Program-made: the position numbers and the translations under genes
Notes under the pieces: model-generated
Seen by the model: the letters and a program-made list of their open reading frames with translations, nothing else
What the model was told of the DNA's origin: nothing
Database searches by the model: none
In this document: positions 55,659 to 64,000 of the stretch, piece after piece
Numbering within the stretch: the first letter of the stretch is position 1
Layout of the letters: each line of letters opens with the position of its first letter
DNA from: Heliorestis acidaminivorans
GTDB lineage: Bacteria; Bacillota; Desulfitobacteriia; Heliobacteriales; Heliobacteriaceae
Direction of reading: 5' to 3'
NCBI RefSeq assembly: GCF_008933955.1
Contig: NZ_WBXO01000003.1
Span: 1 to 64,000, forward strand
Length of the DNA: 64,000 nt

Positions 55659-57200
55659 TTACTCCCACTCAATAGTACCAGGTGGTTTAGAAGTAATATC
55701 ATAGCATACACGATTGATGCCATTTACTTCGTTCACAATTCTTGATGATATACGTTCTAGCAGCTCATAAGGCAAACGTGCCCAGTCTGCCGTCATAGCA
55801 TCGTCAGATGTGACAGCACGTAGAATAGCTGGATTAGCATAAGTCCGCTCATCGCCCATTACACCAACTGTCTTTACCGTTGTTGGTAGAACAACGAAAG
55901 ATTGCCAGATCTGACGATAGAGACCTGATTTTTTGATCTCTTGGAAAACAATATCGTCAGCTTCTCGTAAAACATCGAGACTTTCTTTGGTGACAGCACC
56001 AAGGACTCGAATGGCTAGTCCTGGACCAGGGAATGGTTGACGCCAAACGATATCATCTGGCAAGCCTAGAGCTTGACCGACTGTACGCACTTCGTCTTTG
56101 AAAAGTGTTCGCAAAGGTTCAATCAATTCAAACTGCATGTCTTCTGGCAGACCACCTACGTTGTGGTGTGTTTTGATAGTAGCTGCCGTAGAAGTTCCGC
56201 TTTCAATAACATCTGGATAGAGAGTTCCTTGAACAAGGTAATCTACTTTGCCTATCTTGGCCGCTTCTTCTTCGAAGACGCGGATAAATTCGTTACCAAT
56301 GCTTTTTCGCTTCGTCTCTGGATCGGAAACTCCTTCGATTTTTTTGAGGAATCGCTCTTCAGCCTCTACGAAGATGAGGTTCATGCCCAGTTCTTCGCGA
56401 AATGTCTTGACGACTCGTTCTGATTCATTGAGACGCATAAAGCCATGATCGACGTAGACACAGGTAAGTTGATCACCTACAGCACGGTGCACGAGTAAAG
56501 CTGCTACAGATGAGTCAACACCACCGGAGAGTGCACAAAGCACTTTCCCTTTGCCTACTTTATTGCGAATCAATTCAACTTGTTCTTCAATAAAGTTTTC
56601 TGTCGTCCAATCGCCTTGGCAACCACAAACGTCAAAAAGGAAGCTTTTCAGCATATCCATTCCTTGTGGTGTATGACGAACTTCAGGGTGGAATTGTACA
56701 CCATAAAAACGGCGCTCACTATGACCCATAGCCGCAAAAGGAGCGTGATCTGTTTTACCTGTAACTATAAAACCAGTTGGCAAAGCTTCTACTTTGTCAC
56801 CATGACTCATCCAACATTGAATAGCACCGCTAAGGTCTTTAAAAAGACCTTCTTCAGCAGTGATCGTTAGATCTGCTTTACCATATTCTCGCTTGTCGGA
56901 TTTAGAAACTTTCCCACCTAATTGATGAGTCATTAACTGCATGCCGTAACAGATACCTAGAATAGGAATACCTAAGTCATAAATAGCAGGATCAACAGCG
57001 GGAGCTTCTTCTGCATAGACGCTTGAAGGTCCACCAGAAAAAATAATGCCTTTAGGGTTCATCGCTTTTATTTCTGCTATAGCCATGTTGAAAGGATGCA
57101 TTTCGCAGTATACATTCAATTCCCGCACCCTTCTAGCGATGAGCTGATTGTATTGGCCTCCAAAGTCAAGGACCAATACTGTTTCGTGAGATTTTGTCAA
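55659..57200 (-). CDS. guaA: GMP synthase (glutamine-hydrolysing)
   Basis: This enzyme aminates XMP to GMP using glutamine and ATP. The 513-aa protein has a class I glutaminase domain (GICYGMQ with the catalytic Cys, GVQFHPE with His/Glu), an ATP-pyrophosphatase domain with the P-loop LSGGVDSS, and the dimerisation domain ending GTIEWE. I chose the TTG at 57200 after GAGAGGAG. It follows hpt by 36 bp and shares its transcript. Confidence 0.97.
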   Translation of the reverse strand: MTKSHETVLVLDFGGQYNQLIARRVRELNVYCEMHPFNMAIAEIKAMNPKGIIFSGGPSSVYAEEAPAVDPAIYDLGIPILGICYGMQLMTHQLGGKVSKSDKREYGKADLTITAEEGLFKDLSGAIQCWMSHGDKVEALPTGFIVTGKTDHAPFAAMGHSERRFYGVQFHPEVRHTPQGMDMLKSFLFDVCGCQGDWTTENFIEEQVELIRNKVGKGKVLCALSGGVDSSVAALLVHRAVGDQLTCVYVDHGFMRLNESERVVKTFREELGMNLIFVEAEERFLKKIEGVSDPETKRKSIGNEFIRVFEEEAAKIGKVDYLVQGTLYPDVIESGTSTAATIKTHHNVGGLPEDMQFELIEPLRTLFKDEVRTVGQALGLPDDIVWRQPFPGPGLAIRVLGAVTKESLDVLREADDIVFQEIKKSGLYRQIWQSFVVLPTTVKTVGVMGDERTYANPAILRAVTSDDAMTADWARLPYELLERISSRIVNEVNGINRVCYDITSKPPGTIEWE

Positions 57201-57236
57201 AACTTTCGCTCCTCTCAATTCGGTAGAACTCTCTCT

Positions 57237-57776
57237 TTAGGATTCGTAAACTTCTCTTTTTAAGACGGCCACAAAGGGAAAGTGACGATATTTTTCAGCG
57301 TAATCCAAGCCGTAACCAACTACAAACTCATCAGGTATGGTAAAGCCATTGTAGTCCGGTTCAATGGGAATGGTACGACGATTGGGCTTGTCCAAGATGG
57401 TGCAGGTTTTTACAGAGGCGGCACCACGAGACTTTAAATTATCAATCAGGTAGTTAAGGGTCAAACCAGTATCAACAATGTCTTCTACAATTAGAATGTG
57501 ACGGTCTTCAACAGCTTTATCAAGATCTTTAAGAATTCTTACAGCGCCTGAAGACTTAGCACCTTGTCCATAACTAGATACAGCCATAAAATCAATCGTT
57601 ACAGGTATCTTTATAGCACGAATCAGATCGGCCATAAATACTAGTGCGCCCTTAAGAATACCTACCACTAGCAGGTCTTTACCTTCATAATCTGCCGAGA
57701 TCTGAGCACCTAATTCTTTAACTTTCGCTTGCAGTTCTTCTTCAGAAAGAAGGATACGATCAATGACTTGCTCCAT
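57237..57776 (-). CDS. hpt: Hypoxanthine (guanine) phosphoribosyltransferase
   Basis: This enzyme salvages hypoxanthine and guanine with PRPP. The 179-aa protein has the GILKGALVFMADL segment and the PRPP-binding loop ILIVEDIVDTGLTL. I chose the ATG at 57776 after AAAGGCGG; a GTG at 57794 is less well placed. It is the first gene of the hpt-guaA unit, with a strong promoter at 57895-57924. Confidence 0.95.
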   Translation of the reverse strand: MEQVIDRILLSEEELQAKVKELGAQISADYEGKDLLVVGILKGALVFMADLIRAIKIPVTIDFMAVSSYGQGAKSSGAVRILKDLDKAVEDRHILIVEDIVDTGLTLNYLIDNLKSRGAASVKTCTILDKPNRRTIPIEPDYNGFTIPDEFVVGYGLDYAEKYRHFPFVAVLKREVYES

Positions 57777-57825
57777 GGTAACGCCGCCTTTCACCTTCGT
57801 TTCGACTTATCTTTAACATAAATAA

Positions 57826-57846
57826 GGCCGGCATCATCTACCGGCC
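57826..57846 (-). other. GC-rich hairpin in the hpt leader
   Basis: GGCCGG and CCGGCC (57826-57831 with 57841-57846) form a tight stem about 50 bp before hpt, followed on the minus strand by TTATTTATG. It could be a weak attenuator or stabilising element. I see no purine aptamer. Confidence 0.4.
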
Positions 57847-57894
57847 GTTAGCAACAAGTCTGCATTCTATGTTAGATTCACCGAGTCTCAAAAA

Positions 57895-57924
57895 ATTATA
57901 CCAAGGAATGAAAAAAGATGTCAA
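57895..57924 (-). promoter_or_regulatory. hpt-guaA promoter
   Basis: On the minus strand a consensus TTGACA -35 (57919-57924) and a consensus TATAAT -10 (57895-57900) have an 18-bp spacer. The -35 overlaps the stop of the upstream gene. Confidence 0.8.
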
Positions 57925-58649
57925 TCCTTCTCGGAATTTGTCGCTTCCTTTTCCTTCATTAGTGTTGGCAGGATTACTTCTATCTTCTGATCATAATCCC
58001 AAAACTCAACTGTAAAATGTAGCCGATCTTCCGGTGCATTCCGACTGGTAGCTTCTATGACAGCTTTGTGTACTACTTCTTTCCAGGGATCAACCCAGAT
58101 GCGGTATTGAAAATCTTTCCACAACGTTGTCAATAATTTATTAGTTACTGTGGCGTTAAGTTCTAAGACAAGGCATTCTATGTCTCGACTTTTTTCTCTA
58201 CTCACAACAACAGCATCTTGTATATCGCTTACTTCTAGGACAGAAAGGGGACTAATCTCTTTAAGCAGTAAATCTTGTGGTCCAAAGTCAGCTTTTTCAA
58301 TACTGTACCAGCCTTTTTTCAAAGGATCCCAGAGATAAAACTGAGGGCCTACTAGAAATATCTCTGTCGGTGATTGCAATATGACGCCTTTTAGATGAAA
58401 GGTTTCTCCACCAGAGCGTTCTCCTGAAAAACGACTGACTAACTCATCACGACCATCAACACGAATAAAAAATCGACTTTCAAAACGAAAATCTGAGCTT
58501 TGTAGTGTTTCTACCATTGCTTTAGTGACTAGTGCTGTTGGATCTTCTGGATTCCAGCGTTGTTGATAGAACCAGTATGCAAGGGCTCCCCCAACAATCA
58601 AAGCCAATGTTACTATGGCAATGATTAATTTTACCCACCAGCGCCTCAA
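57921..58649 (-). CDS. Membrane-anchored protein, possibly LolA/LppX-like
   Basis: This 242-aa protein has a single N-terminal membrane helix (residues ~6-28) and an external domain rich in beta strands. The pattern (FRFESRFFIRVDG, FYLWDPLKKGWYSIE, YRIWVDPWKEVVHKAVIEA) recalls LolA/LppX-type lipid-carrier folds, but I cannot assign a family. The TTG start follows GGGGGAG. It lies downstream of the molybdenum cofactor genes on the same strand and may end that transcript. Confidence 0.65.
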   Translation of the reverse strand: MRRWWVKLIIAIVTLALIVGGALAYWFYQQRWNPEDPTALVTKAMVETLQSSDFRFESRFFIRVDGRDELVSRFSGERSGGETFHLKGVILQSPTEIFLVGPQFYLWDPLKKGWYSIEKADFGPQDLLLKEISPLSVLEVSDIQDAVVVSREKSRDIECLVLELNATVTNKLLTTLWKDFQYRIWVDPWKEVVHKAVIEATSRNAPEDRLHFTVEFWDYDQKIEVILPTLMKEKEATNSEKD

Positions 58650-58724
58650 AGCATAGCTCCCCCTTCCCTACCTTTCCTTTACAGGAAAGATATTTGTCTG
58701 GAAAGGGAACTATGTTACTTTTCA

Positions 58725-59219
58725 CTACTCTGGTCTAGCGCATTCGCTTGCTTTACCTTGTAAAATGGCAAGGCCATGTGGTAGGGCTGATAAAATTATA
58801 TCGAGGCATTCAGCAACAGCCTTAGGACTGCCTGGTAAATTGACGATTAAAGCAGTACCACGAATTCCAGCGATTCCTCTAGTAAGCATGGCTCTAGGTG
58901 TAATCTTTAGCGATTCAGCTCGCATAACTTCAGCAATTCCAGGAACAAGCCGCTCTACTACATCCATTGTAGCTTCTGGCGTTACGTCACGAGGCGCAAA
59001 GCCTGTGCCTCCTGTGGTAAAGATGAGGTCAATGCTATCTTCATCAGCCATTTGCCGCATTGTCTCGGCAAGTAAATCTCTTTCATCGGCCACGATCTCG
59101 TAACGAACTACCTGACCCTTAATGGTTGCTATTTTCTCTGCGATTACTTGACCGGAGCGGTCTTCTCGCTCCCCTCTACTACCTTTATCAGAAGCTGTGA
59201 TAATGCCGACTCTTATCAT
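58725..59219 (-). CDS. mog: Molybdopterin adenylyltransferase (MogA/MoaB family)
   Basis: This enzyme adenylates molybdopterin before metal insertion. The 164-aa protein has the family segments GIITASDKGSRGEREDRSG, FTTGGTGFAPRDVTPEA and NLPGSPKAV. It lies 2 bp after the moaC-MOSC gene, in the same operon. MogA and MoaB are hard to separate by eye; with moaC and moeA nearby the adenylyltransferase role is likely. Confidence 0.92.
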   Translation of the reverse strand: MIRVGIITASDKGSRGEREDRSGQVIAEKIATIKGQVVRYEIVADERDLLAETMRQMADEDSIDLIFTTGGTGFAPRDVTPEATMDVVERLVPGIAEVMRAESLKITPRAMLTRGIAGIRGTALIVNLPGSPKAVAECLDIILSALPHGLAILQGKASECARPE

Positions 59220-59221
59220 CC

Positions 59222-60229
59222 TTAGTCCACTCCATCTTCTTTTTCACCAGCGGTGAATAAGACTGTGATTGTATCGCCCACTTGAATAGGTCCACTTTCT
59301 ATGATTTTGATGAAAATGCCTTCTTTGGGCATGACACAATCTCCAGCTTGATAGTAGATGGCACAACGATTGTGACATTCTTTGCCAATCTGCGTTACTT
59401 CACCGATAGCTTGTTCTCCAAGTTGAATGCGGCTACCGAGCGGTAAACTGAGCAAATCAAGACCTTCTGTCGTAATATTTTCAGCAAAATCACCGGGATG
59501 AACGTCTAAACCACAGTTACGCATTTTCTCAATACTTTCTATCGCTAGCAAGCTCACTTGACGATGCCAAGGTCCACCATGAGCATCTCCAGCTAAGCCA
59601 AAGTCAGCTTCTAATGTGCCTTGGCCGATATTTTTTTTACGTACACCTTTTTTTTCACTACTACAAACAGCTACAATTTTTCCTTGCTTGCTTGCTTTTT
59701 CTAGCTTTGTAGCTTTCTCTTTAGCTATGGTCTCTTGGGGCTTAACTATTGCTTCGCCTCGTCGATAATGACCACTCTTACCGCCTTTTTTCTCAAGCAA
59801 AGTAATATCACTAATAACCATAGCTTTATCTATGGCTTTGGCCATGTCATAGATAGTCAAAGCGGCTACAGAAACAGCTGTTAAGGCTTCCATCTCTACG
59901 CCTGTCTTACCTGTAGTTTTTACCGTTGCTTTAATTTCGATGGCTAAGTTCTCTTCGTCGAAGGTAAAGTCTACTGTTACACTTGTGATCATCAGCGGGT
60001 GGCACAGGGGGATTAAGTCGCTCGTTCTTTTGACTGCCATTATTCCAGCAAGACGTGCAACAGAAAGAACATCACCTTTTTCTATCGTACCCTTTTGAAT
60101 TCTCTCATAAGTTTCCCTAGCCATGGTAATGCGACCTTGGGCAATAGCTTGGCGCTCTGTATCTGCTTTCGGGCTCACATCTACCATATGAGCCCGCCCT
60201 TGTTCATCAAAGTGTGTCAAATCTGACAA
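59222..60229 (-). CDS. moaC: MoaC-MOSC fusion protein
   Basis: This 335-aa protein combines cyclic pyranopterin monophosphate synthase (residues ~1-155; [36 protein letters not shown]) with a C-terminal MOSC domain (~180-335; [31 protein letters not shown]). MoaC makes the pterin ring precursor of Moco. MOSC domains bind Moco or sulfur species through a conserved Cys. The fusion suggests pathway coupling. The TTG at 60229 follows GAGGAGG; the frame to 60274 lacks a site. Confidence 0.9.
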   Translation of the reverse strand: MSDLTHFDEQGRAHMVDVSPKADTERQAIAQGRITMARETYERIQKGTIEKGDVLSVARLAGIMAVKRTSDLIPLCHPLMITSVTVDFTFDEENLAIEIKATVKTTGKTGVEMEALTAVSVAALTIYDMAKAIDKAMVISDITLLEKKGGKSGHYRRGEAIVKPQETIAKEKATKLEKASKQGKIVAVCSSEKKGVRKKNIGQGTLEADFGLAGDAHGGPWHRQVSLLAIESIEKMRNCGLDVHPGDFAENITTEGLDLLSLPLGSRIQLGEQAIGEVTQIGKECHNRCAIYYQAGDCVMPKEGIFIKIIESGPIQVGDTITVLFTAGEKEDGVD

Positions 60230-60277
60230 GATCAAAGCCTCCTCTATAAGTAAAAGCCTAGAGCAATGAAGCAAGAA

Positions 60278-61261
60278 CTAGCCACCGATTTGGGACATGA
60301 TACGGCCTTGTCCAGCCCAACCTTCATCGCTTAGACAGTGTTGTTCTGGTTTGGACTCAATGGCTTGCCGAAAAAGAAGTTGCAATTTCTTTTCTGTTGC
60401 TCCCATACGCAAAGGTGTCTTCAGATCCATTTCTTTCTGTGCATGTAGACAAGGTCGCAATTGCCCTTCTGCTGTTAGACGTAAGCGATTGCAAGTACCA
60501 CAAAAGTGTTTGGAAATAGCACTGATAAAGCCTACCGTTCCTTGAGCTGATGGTAAAGTATAGTAAGTTGCCGGACCGCAACCTTTAATACCTTCATGGC
60601 TTTGAAGTTTTTGGCCACTCTCGATTAGTTTCTCTTTCATCTCATCGATAGAAACGAAGTGTCCCCTGTAGGATGCTTCTCCTTCTCCAATAGGCATGAT
60701 TTCAATAAAGCGTACATGAATGGGCCAGCGTTTTGTTAAACAAGCAAAGTCGGCAATTTCATCGTCATTAATGCCTCCCATGACGACAACGTTGACTTTT
60801 ACGGGGTGAAATTGAGCCTCTAAAGCCGCTTCGATGCCAGACCAGACTTCATCAATATGGCCATTGCGTGTAATTTCCTGAAACCGTTGTGGATGCATAG
60901 TGTCTAAACTAATGTTAACACGGTCAAGTCCCGCTTTTTTTAAGTCCTCTGCATATTGGGGAAGTAAAATTCCATTAGTCGTTAGGGCTACTTCTTCAAT
61001 GCCTGGGATAGCTTTAACAGCGGCTACAAAAGATAGTAGATCTTTGCGCACCAAAGGTTCGCCACCGGTAAGGCGTACTCGCCGAATGCCTAGAGAGGCG
61101 GCAACTTGGATCAACTTTTCCATTTCTTCGAAAGTCAATATTTCTTCATGACTTAGTAAGGAGACACCTTCTTCTGGCATGCAATAGACACAGCGAAGGT
61201 TACAACGATCGGTGACTGATACACGAAGGTAGTGAATATCACGAGCAAAGCGATCAAGCAT
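60278..61261 (-). CDS. moaA: GTP 3',8-cyclase (radical SAM, MoaA)
   Basis: This radical-SAM enzyme starts Moco synthesis from GTP. The 327-aa protein has the N-terminal CNLRCVYC cluster motif, a second 4Fe-4S cluster in CGTCNRLRLTAEGQLRPC, and the C-terminal Gly-Gly tail needed for activity. The ATG at 61261 follows AAAGAGGTGG. It lies between moeA and moaC-MOSC. Confidence 0.96.
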   Translation of the reverse strand: MLDRFARDIHYLRVSVTDRCNLRCVYCMPEEGVSLLSHEEILTFEEMEKLIQVAASLGIRRVRLTGGEPLVRKDLLSFVAAVKAIPGIEEVALTTNGILLPQYAEDLKKAGLDRVNISLDTMHPQRFQEITRNGHIDEVWSGIEAALEAQFHPVKVNVVVMGGINDDEIADFACLTKRWPIHVRFIEIMPIGEGEASYRGHFVSIDEMKEKLIESGQKLQSHEGIKGCGPATYYTLPSAQGTVGFISAISKHFCGTCNRLRLTAEGQLRPCLHAQKEMDLKTPLRMGATEKKLQLLFRQAIESKPEQHCLSDEGWAGQGRIMSQIGG

Positions 61262-61286
61262 GAAGGCCACCTCTTTCTAGACTAGC

Positions 61287-62510
61287 TTATCGCAGTAGAA
61301 GTATTTCAACCTTTTCTCCGGCGACAACACCTTCAGAAGATCTAGGGATGCAGAGCAGTCCGTCAGCTCTAACGAGAGACATAATTACACCGGCCCCTCT
61401 TTTGATAGGGGAAGCAAGCCATTCCCCGGTTTGTTCATTTTTTTCTAACCTTACACGCACCCATTCTTCTACACCAAGTGTAGAAGGGATTTTGCGTGCC
61501 ATCTTTGCTTCAAGCTTTTTATCTTCTACTTTTAGATTTCTTATTTTCTCAAGCAAAGGTTTTAAGAACAACCTAGCTGTTAGAGCTGTAGAAACAGGAT
61601 AACCAGGTAATCCAATAATTGCTTTGTTGGCAATAGAGCCTAAAATAACTGGTTTGCCTGGTTTGATTGCTACACCATGAGTAAGTAATGTGCCCATCTT
61701 AGTTACAATTTTTGCTGTATAGTCTTCTCTTCCTGCCGAAGAACCAGCGTTGATGACTACAATATCAGCTTCTTCTATTGCTTTTTCTACTCTTTTCTGC
61801 AAGGCTTCTTCGTCATCAGCTGTAATGGGATAGACAATTGCTTCTGCGCCCCATTCTTCTACAAGGCCTTTTAAGATGGTGGAGTTAAATTCAATGAGCT
61901 GTCCTGGCTCTGGAACTGTACCGGCTTGCACCAGTTCTGTCCCAGTTGGCAAAATAGCAACTTTCGGTTGACACTCTACTTTGACTTGAGCGATAGCGCC
62001 TGCTAAAAGTGCACCTAGATCCCAGGGACGCAGTATCGTGCCTGCTGGAACGATCGGGTCGCCTTGGTTTATATCTTCTCCAATGGAACGGATATGCTGA
62101 CCTGGAATGGCTGGCGCTCTTATTTCTACTTCTTCGGGAGAAATAACTTGCAGATGCTCAACCATGATCACAGCATCAAAGTCTTGGGGGACTTCATCAC
62201 CCGTATCAACGATGCGCCCTTCTTTTTCTAGTACTATTTTTATTGGCTTACTGTCTGAAGCACCAAAAGTATTTTCAGATCGCACAGCAATACCATCCAT
62301 TGCTGAAGCAGGAAAGTGTGGCGAAGCTATAGCCGCTGTCGCTGTTTCCACAAGACGGCGTCCTAAGGCTCTAGAAACAGGAATAATTTCTTCTCTTCTA
62401 AAGCTTTCTGCAGGAAAGGCGGCTAAGAATTCTTCCAAAGCTTCTTCCCAAGGACGATTATCGAGATAGATTTTTTCGGCAATGATTTTATGATTACAAT
62501 CTAAAGACAT
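61287..62510 (-). CDS. moeA: Molybdopterin molybdenumtransferase, MoeA paralogue 1
   Basis: This enzyme inserts molybdate (or tungstate) into adenylated molybdopterin. The 407-aa protein has the MoeA domains: ASPHFPASAMDGIAV near the start, the GDEVPQDFDAVIMVEH segment, NAGSSAGREDY in the active site and KPGKPVILG. The second paralogue overlaps it by 17 bp. Having two MoeA proteins often goes with separate Mo and W use. Confidence 0.94.
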   Translation of the reverse strand: MSLDCNHKIIAEKIYLDNRPWEEALEEFLAAFPAESFRREEIIPVSRALGRRLVETATAAIASPHFPASAMDGIAVRSENTFGASDSKPIKIVLEKEGRIVDTGDEVPQDFDAVIMVEHLQVISPEEVEIRAPAIPGQHIRSIGEDINQGDPIVPAGTILRPWDLGALLAGAIAQVKVECQPKVAILPTGTELVQAGTVPEPGQLIEFNSTILKGLVEEWGAEAIVYPITADDEEALQKRVEKAIEEADIVVINAGSSAGREDYTAKIVTKMGTLLTHGVAIKPGKPVILGSIANKAIIGLPGYPVSTALTARLFLKPLLEKIRNLKVEDKKLEAKMARKIPSTLGVEEWVRVRLEKNEQTGEWLASPIKRGAGVIMSLVRADGLLCIPRSSEGVVAGEKVEILLLR

Positions 62511-63807
62511 CGATCCACTCCCCTGTTTGTACCCCTTCTTTTACTAGTGCAATTCTTGCTAATCCTTCTGCTTCTGCAAGAGGACGAATAAGACCAGACT
62601 TCCCAAATACAGGAATAGCCCACCATTCACCTTCCCGTTGTTCTAGGCGGACAGGAAAATACTCTTCTCGTCCTGATGTGGAGGCCATATTGCGATCAAT
62701 TCTTGCCGTAAGCCACTGAAAGGGTTTGTTCGCTTGCAAAGATAATGTGGCGTTTAACAAAGGTGATAAAAGCAAACGAAAAACTACGGCCGCTGAAGTA
62801 GGTTGGCCTGGTACTCCAAAAAGTAAGACAGAACCAATGGTCACTGCCAATGTAGGCTTACCTGGTTTCATGTGAAGTCCATGAAACAAAACCTTGCTTT
62901 CAGGAAAAGAAGCTAACACTTCTTCTGTCAAATCTCTCGTCCCTACAGAGCTCCCTCCAGAAAGGCATATATAATCACAAATCTCCAAAGCTTCTGCTAC
63001 CTTTTGGCGCAGTTTGTTAAAATCATCAGCTATGATGCCATAAAAGCGCACTTCAGCTCCCGCTTCTTGAGCCAAAGCGGCTATAGTATAAGAATTTATA
63101 TCTCTCACGGAAGCACCGGACAGAGCTTTTTCTGGGCTTACTAGCTCATCACCCGTAGCAATTAGGCCCAGCACAGGCTTTTTGTATACGGGAACTTCAT
63201 GTATACCAACGGCGGCAAGAACTCCAATCGATGTAGAGGTCAAACGATGGCCTTGAGGCAACAAAAGTTGATCGCCTTGAATATCTTCACCACGACGAAG
63301 CCTGTTCTCACTAGGAGCAACACCGCGAGTTATTTCAACATACTTTTGAAGGCCCTTAAGCTGTAGACCTTCTTGCACTACTTGATTATCGGGGAGGTTA
63401 TCAAAAGCTAAATCTTTTTCTGTAAGCAGTTCTGTATATTCAACCATGACAACAGCATCAGCTTCTCGAGGCAACATAGCCCCCGTAGCCACAGCAACAG
63501 CCTGACCAGGAGCAAGAGTAAGATTAGTCTCTTCTCCCATCAGAACTTCGCCTACAAGAGGAAAATAAAGAGGCACTTCTTCTGATGCGGCAAAAGTATC
63601 AACAGCTCTAACAGCATAGCCATCAACAGTTGAACGATCAAAAGTAGGTACATCAAGAGGAGCTAATACAGGGTTAGCCAAAATACGCCCCACCGCTGAA
63701 AGCAGAGGAACTTTCTCCATCTCTCTCTGAGGCTTGGTCATCTCATGTTGAAGAAGCAACTCCCTTGCTTCTTCAACAGTCTTTACTCTAAAAAAACTTT
63801 TCATCAT
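62494..63807 (-). CDS. moeA: Molybdopterin molybdenumtransferase, MoeA paralogue 2
   Basis: This 437-aa MoeA-type protein has DVPTFDRSTVDGYAV, the ATGAMLPREADAVVMVEYTE stretch, SGGSSVGTRDLT and KPGKPTLAV, all diagnostic. It is a little longer than paralogue 1 and quite different in sequence. The ATG at 63807 follows AGGAA. It is tightly coupled to paralogue 1 (17-bp overlap) and preceded by the 58-aa protein gene. Confidence 0.94.
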   Translation of the reverse strand: MMKSFFRVKTVEEARELLLQHEMTKPQREMEKVPLLSAVGRILANPVLAPLDVPTFDRSTVDGYAVRAVDTFAASEEVPLYFPLVGEVLMGEETNLTLAPGQAVAVATGAMLPREADAVVMVEYTELLTEKDLAFDNLPDNQVVQEGLQLKGLQKYVEITRGVAPSENRLRRGEDIQGDQLLLPQGHRLTSTSIGVLAAVGIHEVPVYKKPVLGLIATGDELVSPEKALSGASVRDINSYTIAALAQEAGAEVRFYGIIADDFNKLRQKVAEALEICDYICLSGGSSVGTRDLTEEVLASFPESKVLFHGLHMKPGKPTLAVTIGSVLLFGVPGQPTSAAVVFRLLLSPLLNATLSLQANKPFQWLTARIDRNMASTSGREEYFPVRLEQREGEWWAIPVFGKSGLIRPLAEAEGLARIALVKEGVQTGEWIDVFRL

Positions 63808-63822
63808 ATTAACAAATTCCTA

Positions 63823-63999
63823 TTAAAAACAGCCTAACTGGCAAGCACGTATTTTAATCCGCAATTCATCAGCCATGGTACCGACTTCATCATAGGGCAC
63901 TTGCATTTCTTCAGCTAAAGCTCGAGCTTTTTCACAAGTAATGCTGTTGTTTTGAGCTTCTTCACTTAAACGTTTTTTCAGTTCATCTTTTTTAGTCAT
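63823..63999 (-). CDS. Small Cys-containing protein upstream of moeA, 58 aa
   Basis: This complete short frame starts ATG at 63999 and stops 15 bp before moeA paralogue 2. The product is mostly helical and charged (MTKKDELKKRLSEEAQ) and ends CQLGCF, with a further Cys near residue 22. I recall similar small proteins with a CQLGCF end in clostridial Moco or formate dehydrogenase loci, but I cannot name a family. The ribosome binding site lies beyond the window. The operon position supports a real gene. Confidence 0.7.
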   Translation of the reverse strand: MTKKDELKKRLSEEAQNNSITCEKARALAEEMQVPYDEVGTMADELRIKIRACQLGCF

Positions 64000-64000
64000 C

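Noticed and set aside
1-64000. Mobile elements, CRISPR arrays, prophage or tRNA genes
   Set aside because: I saw no transposase or integrase, no regularly spaced repeats and no tRNA-like sequence on either strand.

Overview
The window looks like chromosomal DNA from a low-to-medium GC, anaerobic, motile, endospore-forming member of the Clostridia. Supporting signs are a tricistronic gerA-type germination operon, an AbrB-like regulator with Spo0A-box-like sites, a PurF carrying Fe-S cysteines, an [FeFe] hydrogenase, three chemoreceptor-type proteins, strong AGGAGG ribosome binding sites and frequent TTG/GTG starts. A Heliobacteriaceae/Peptococcaceae-type organism is my best guess. NhaA and an SLC13 carrier would suit an alkaline or saline habitat, but this is inference. 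I see no insertion sequence, prophage, CRISPR array or tRNA.

Layout. The left edge (1-405) carries two tandem promoters and a boxA-like element pointing leftward, possibly the leader of an rRNA operon just outside the window. Then come typA, an SLC13/TrkA-C carrier, a soluble chemoreceptor-like protein, a Cdc48-like AAA ATPase and nhaA, followed by about 750 bases with no convincing gene. A large purine block (10.4-21.4 kb) has purB-purC-purS-purF-purM-purN-purH-purD on the minus strand and purK-purE on the plus strand. The purB leader contains a ykkC-class (probably PRPP) riboswitch overlapping a terminator. purQ and purL are absent between purS and purF. A purine permease, a UbiA-family prenyltransferase and the gerA-gerB-gerC operon follow.

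The region 28-39 kb holds signalling genes (two membrane chemoreceptors, a REC-GAF-PAS histidine kinase, a PilZ protein, AbrB), speE, recQ and a DUF4405 membrane protein. The region 38.7-45.5 kb holds two complete OmpR-type two-component systems, each next to a gene for a small exported protein. One of these genes has a 10-bp tandem repeat next to its promoter. A group-B-like [FeFe] hydrogenase is followed by mgtE. The mgtE messenger leader encodes a 27-codon peptide with an acidic/proline N-terminus ahead of a hairpin that holds the mgtE ribosome binding site and ends in a U-tract. This is the best candidate here for an undescribed regulatory system.

The right part has a PadR-MFP-RND efflux operon, a Tat-exported amidohydrolase, guaA and hpt (purine salvage and GMP synthesis), and a molybdenum cofactor block: a 58-aa Cys-rich protein gene, two moeA paralogues, moaA, a moaC-MOSC fusion and mogA. 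Together the purine, salvage and permease genes make the window a purine-centred locus; the Moco genes imply molybdo- or tungsto-enzymes elsewhere in the genome.
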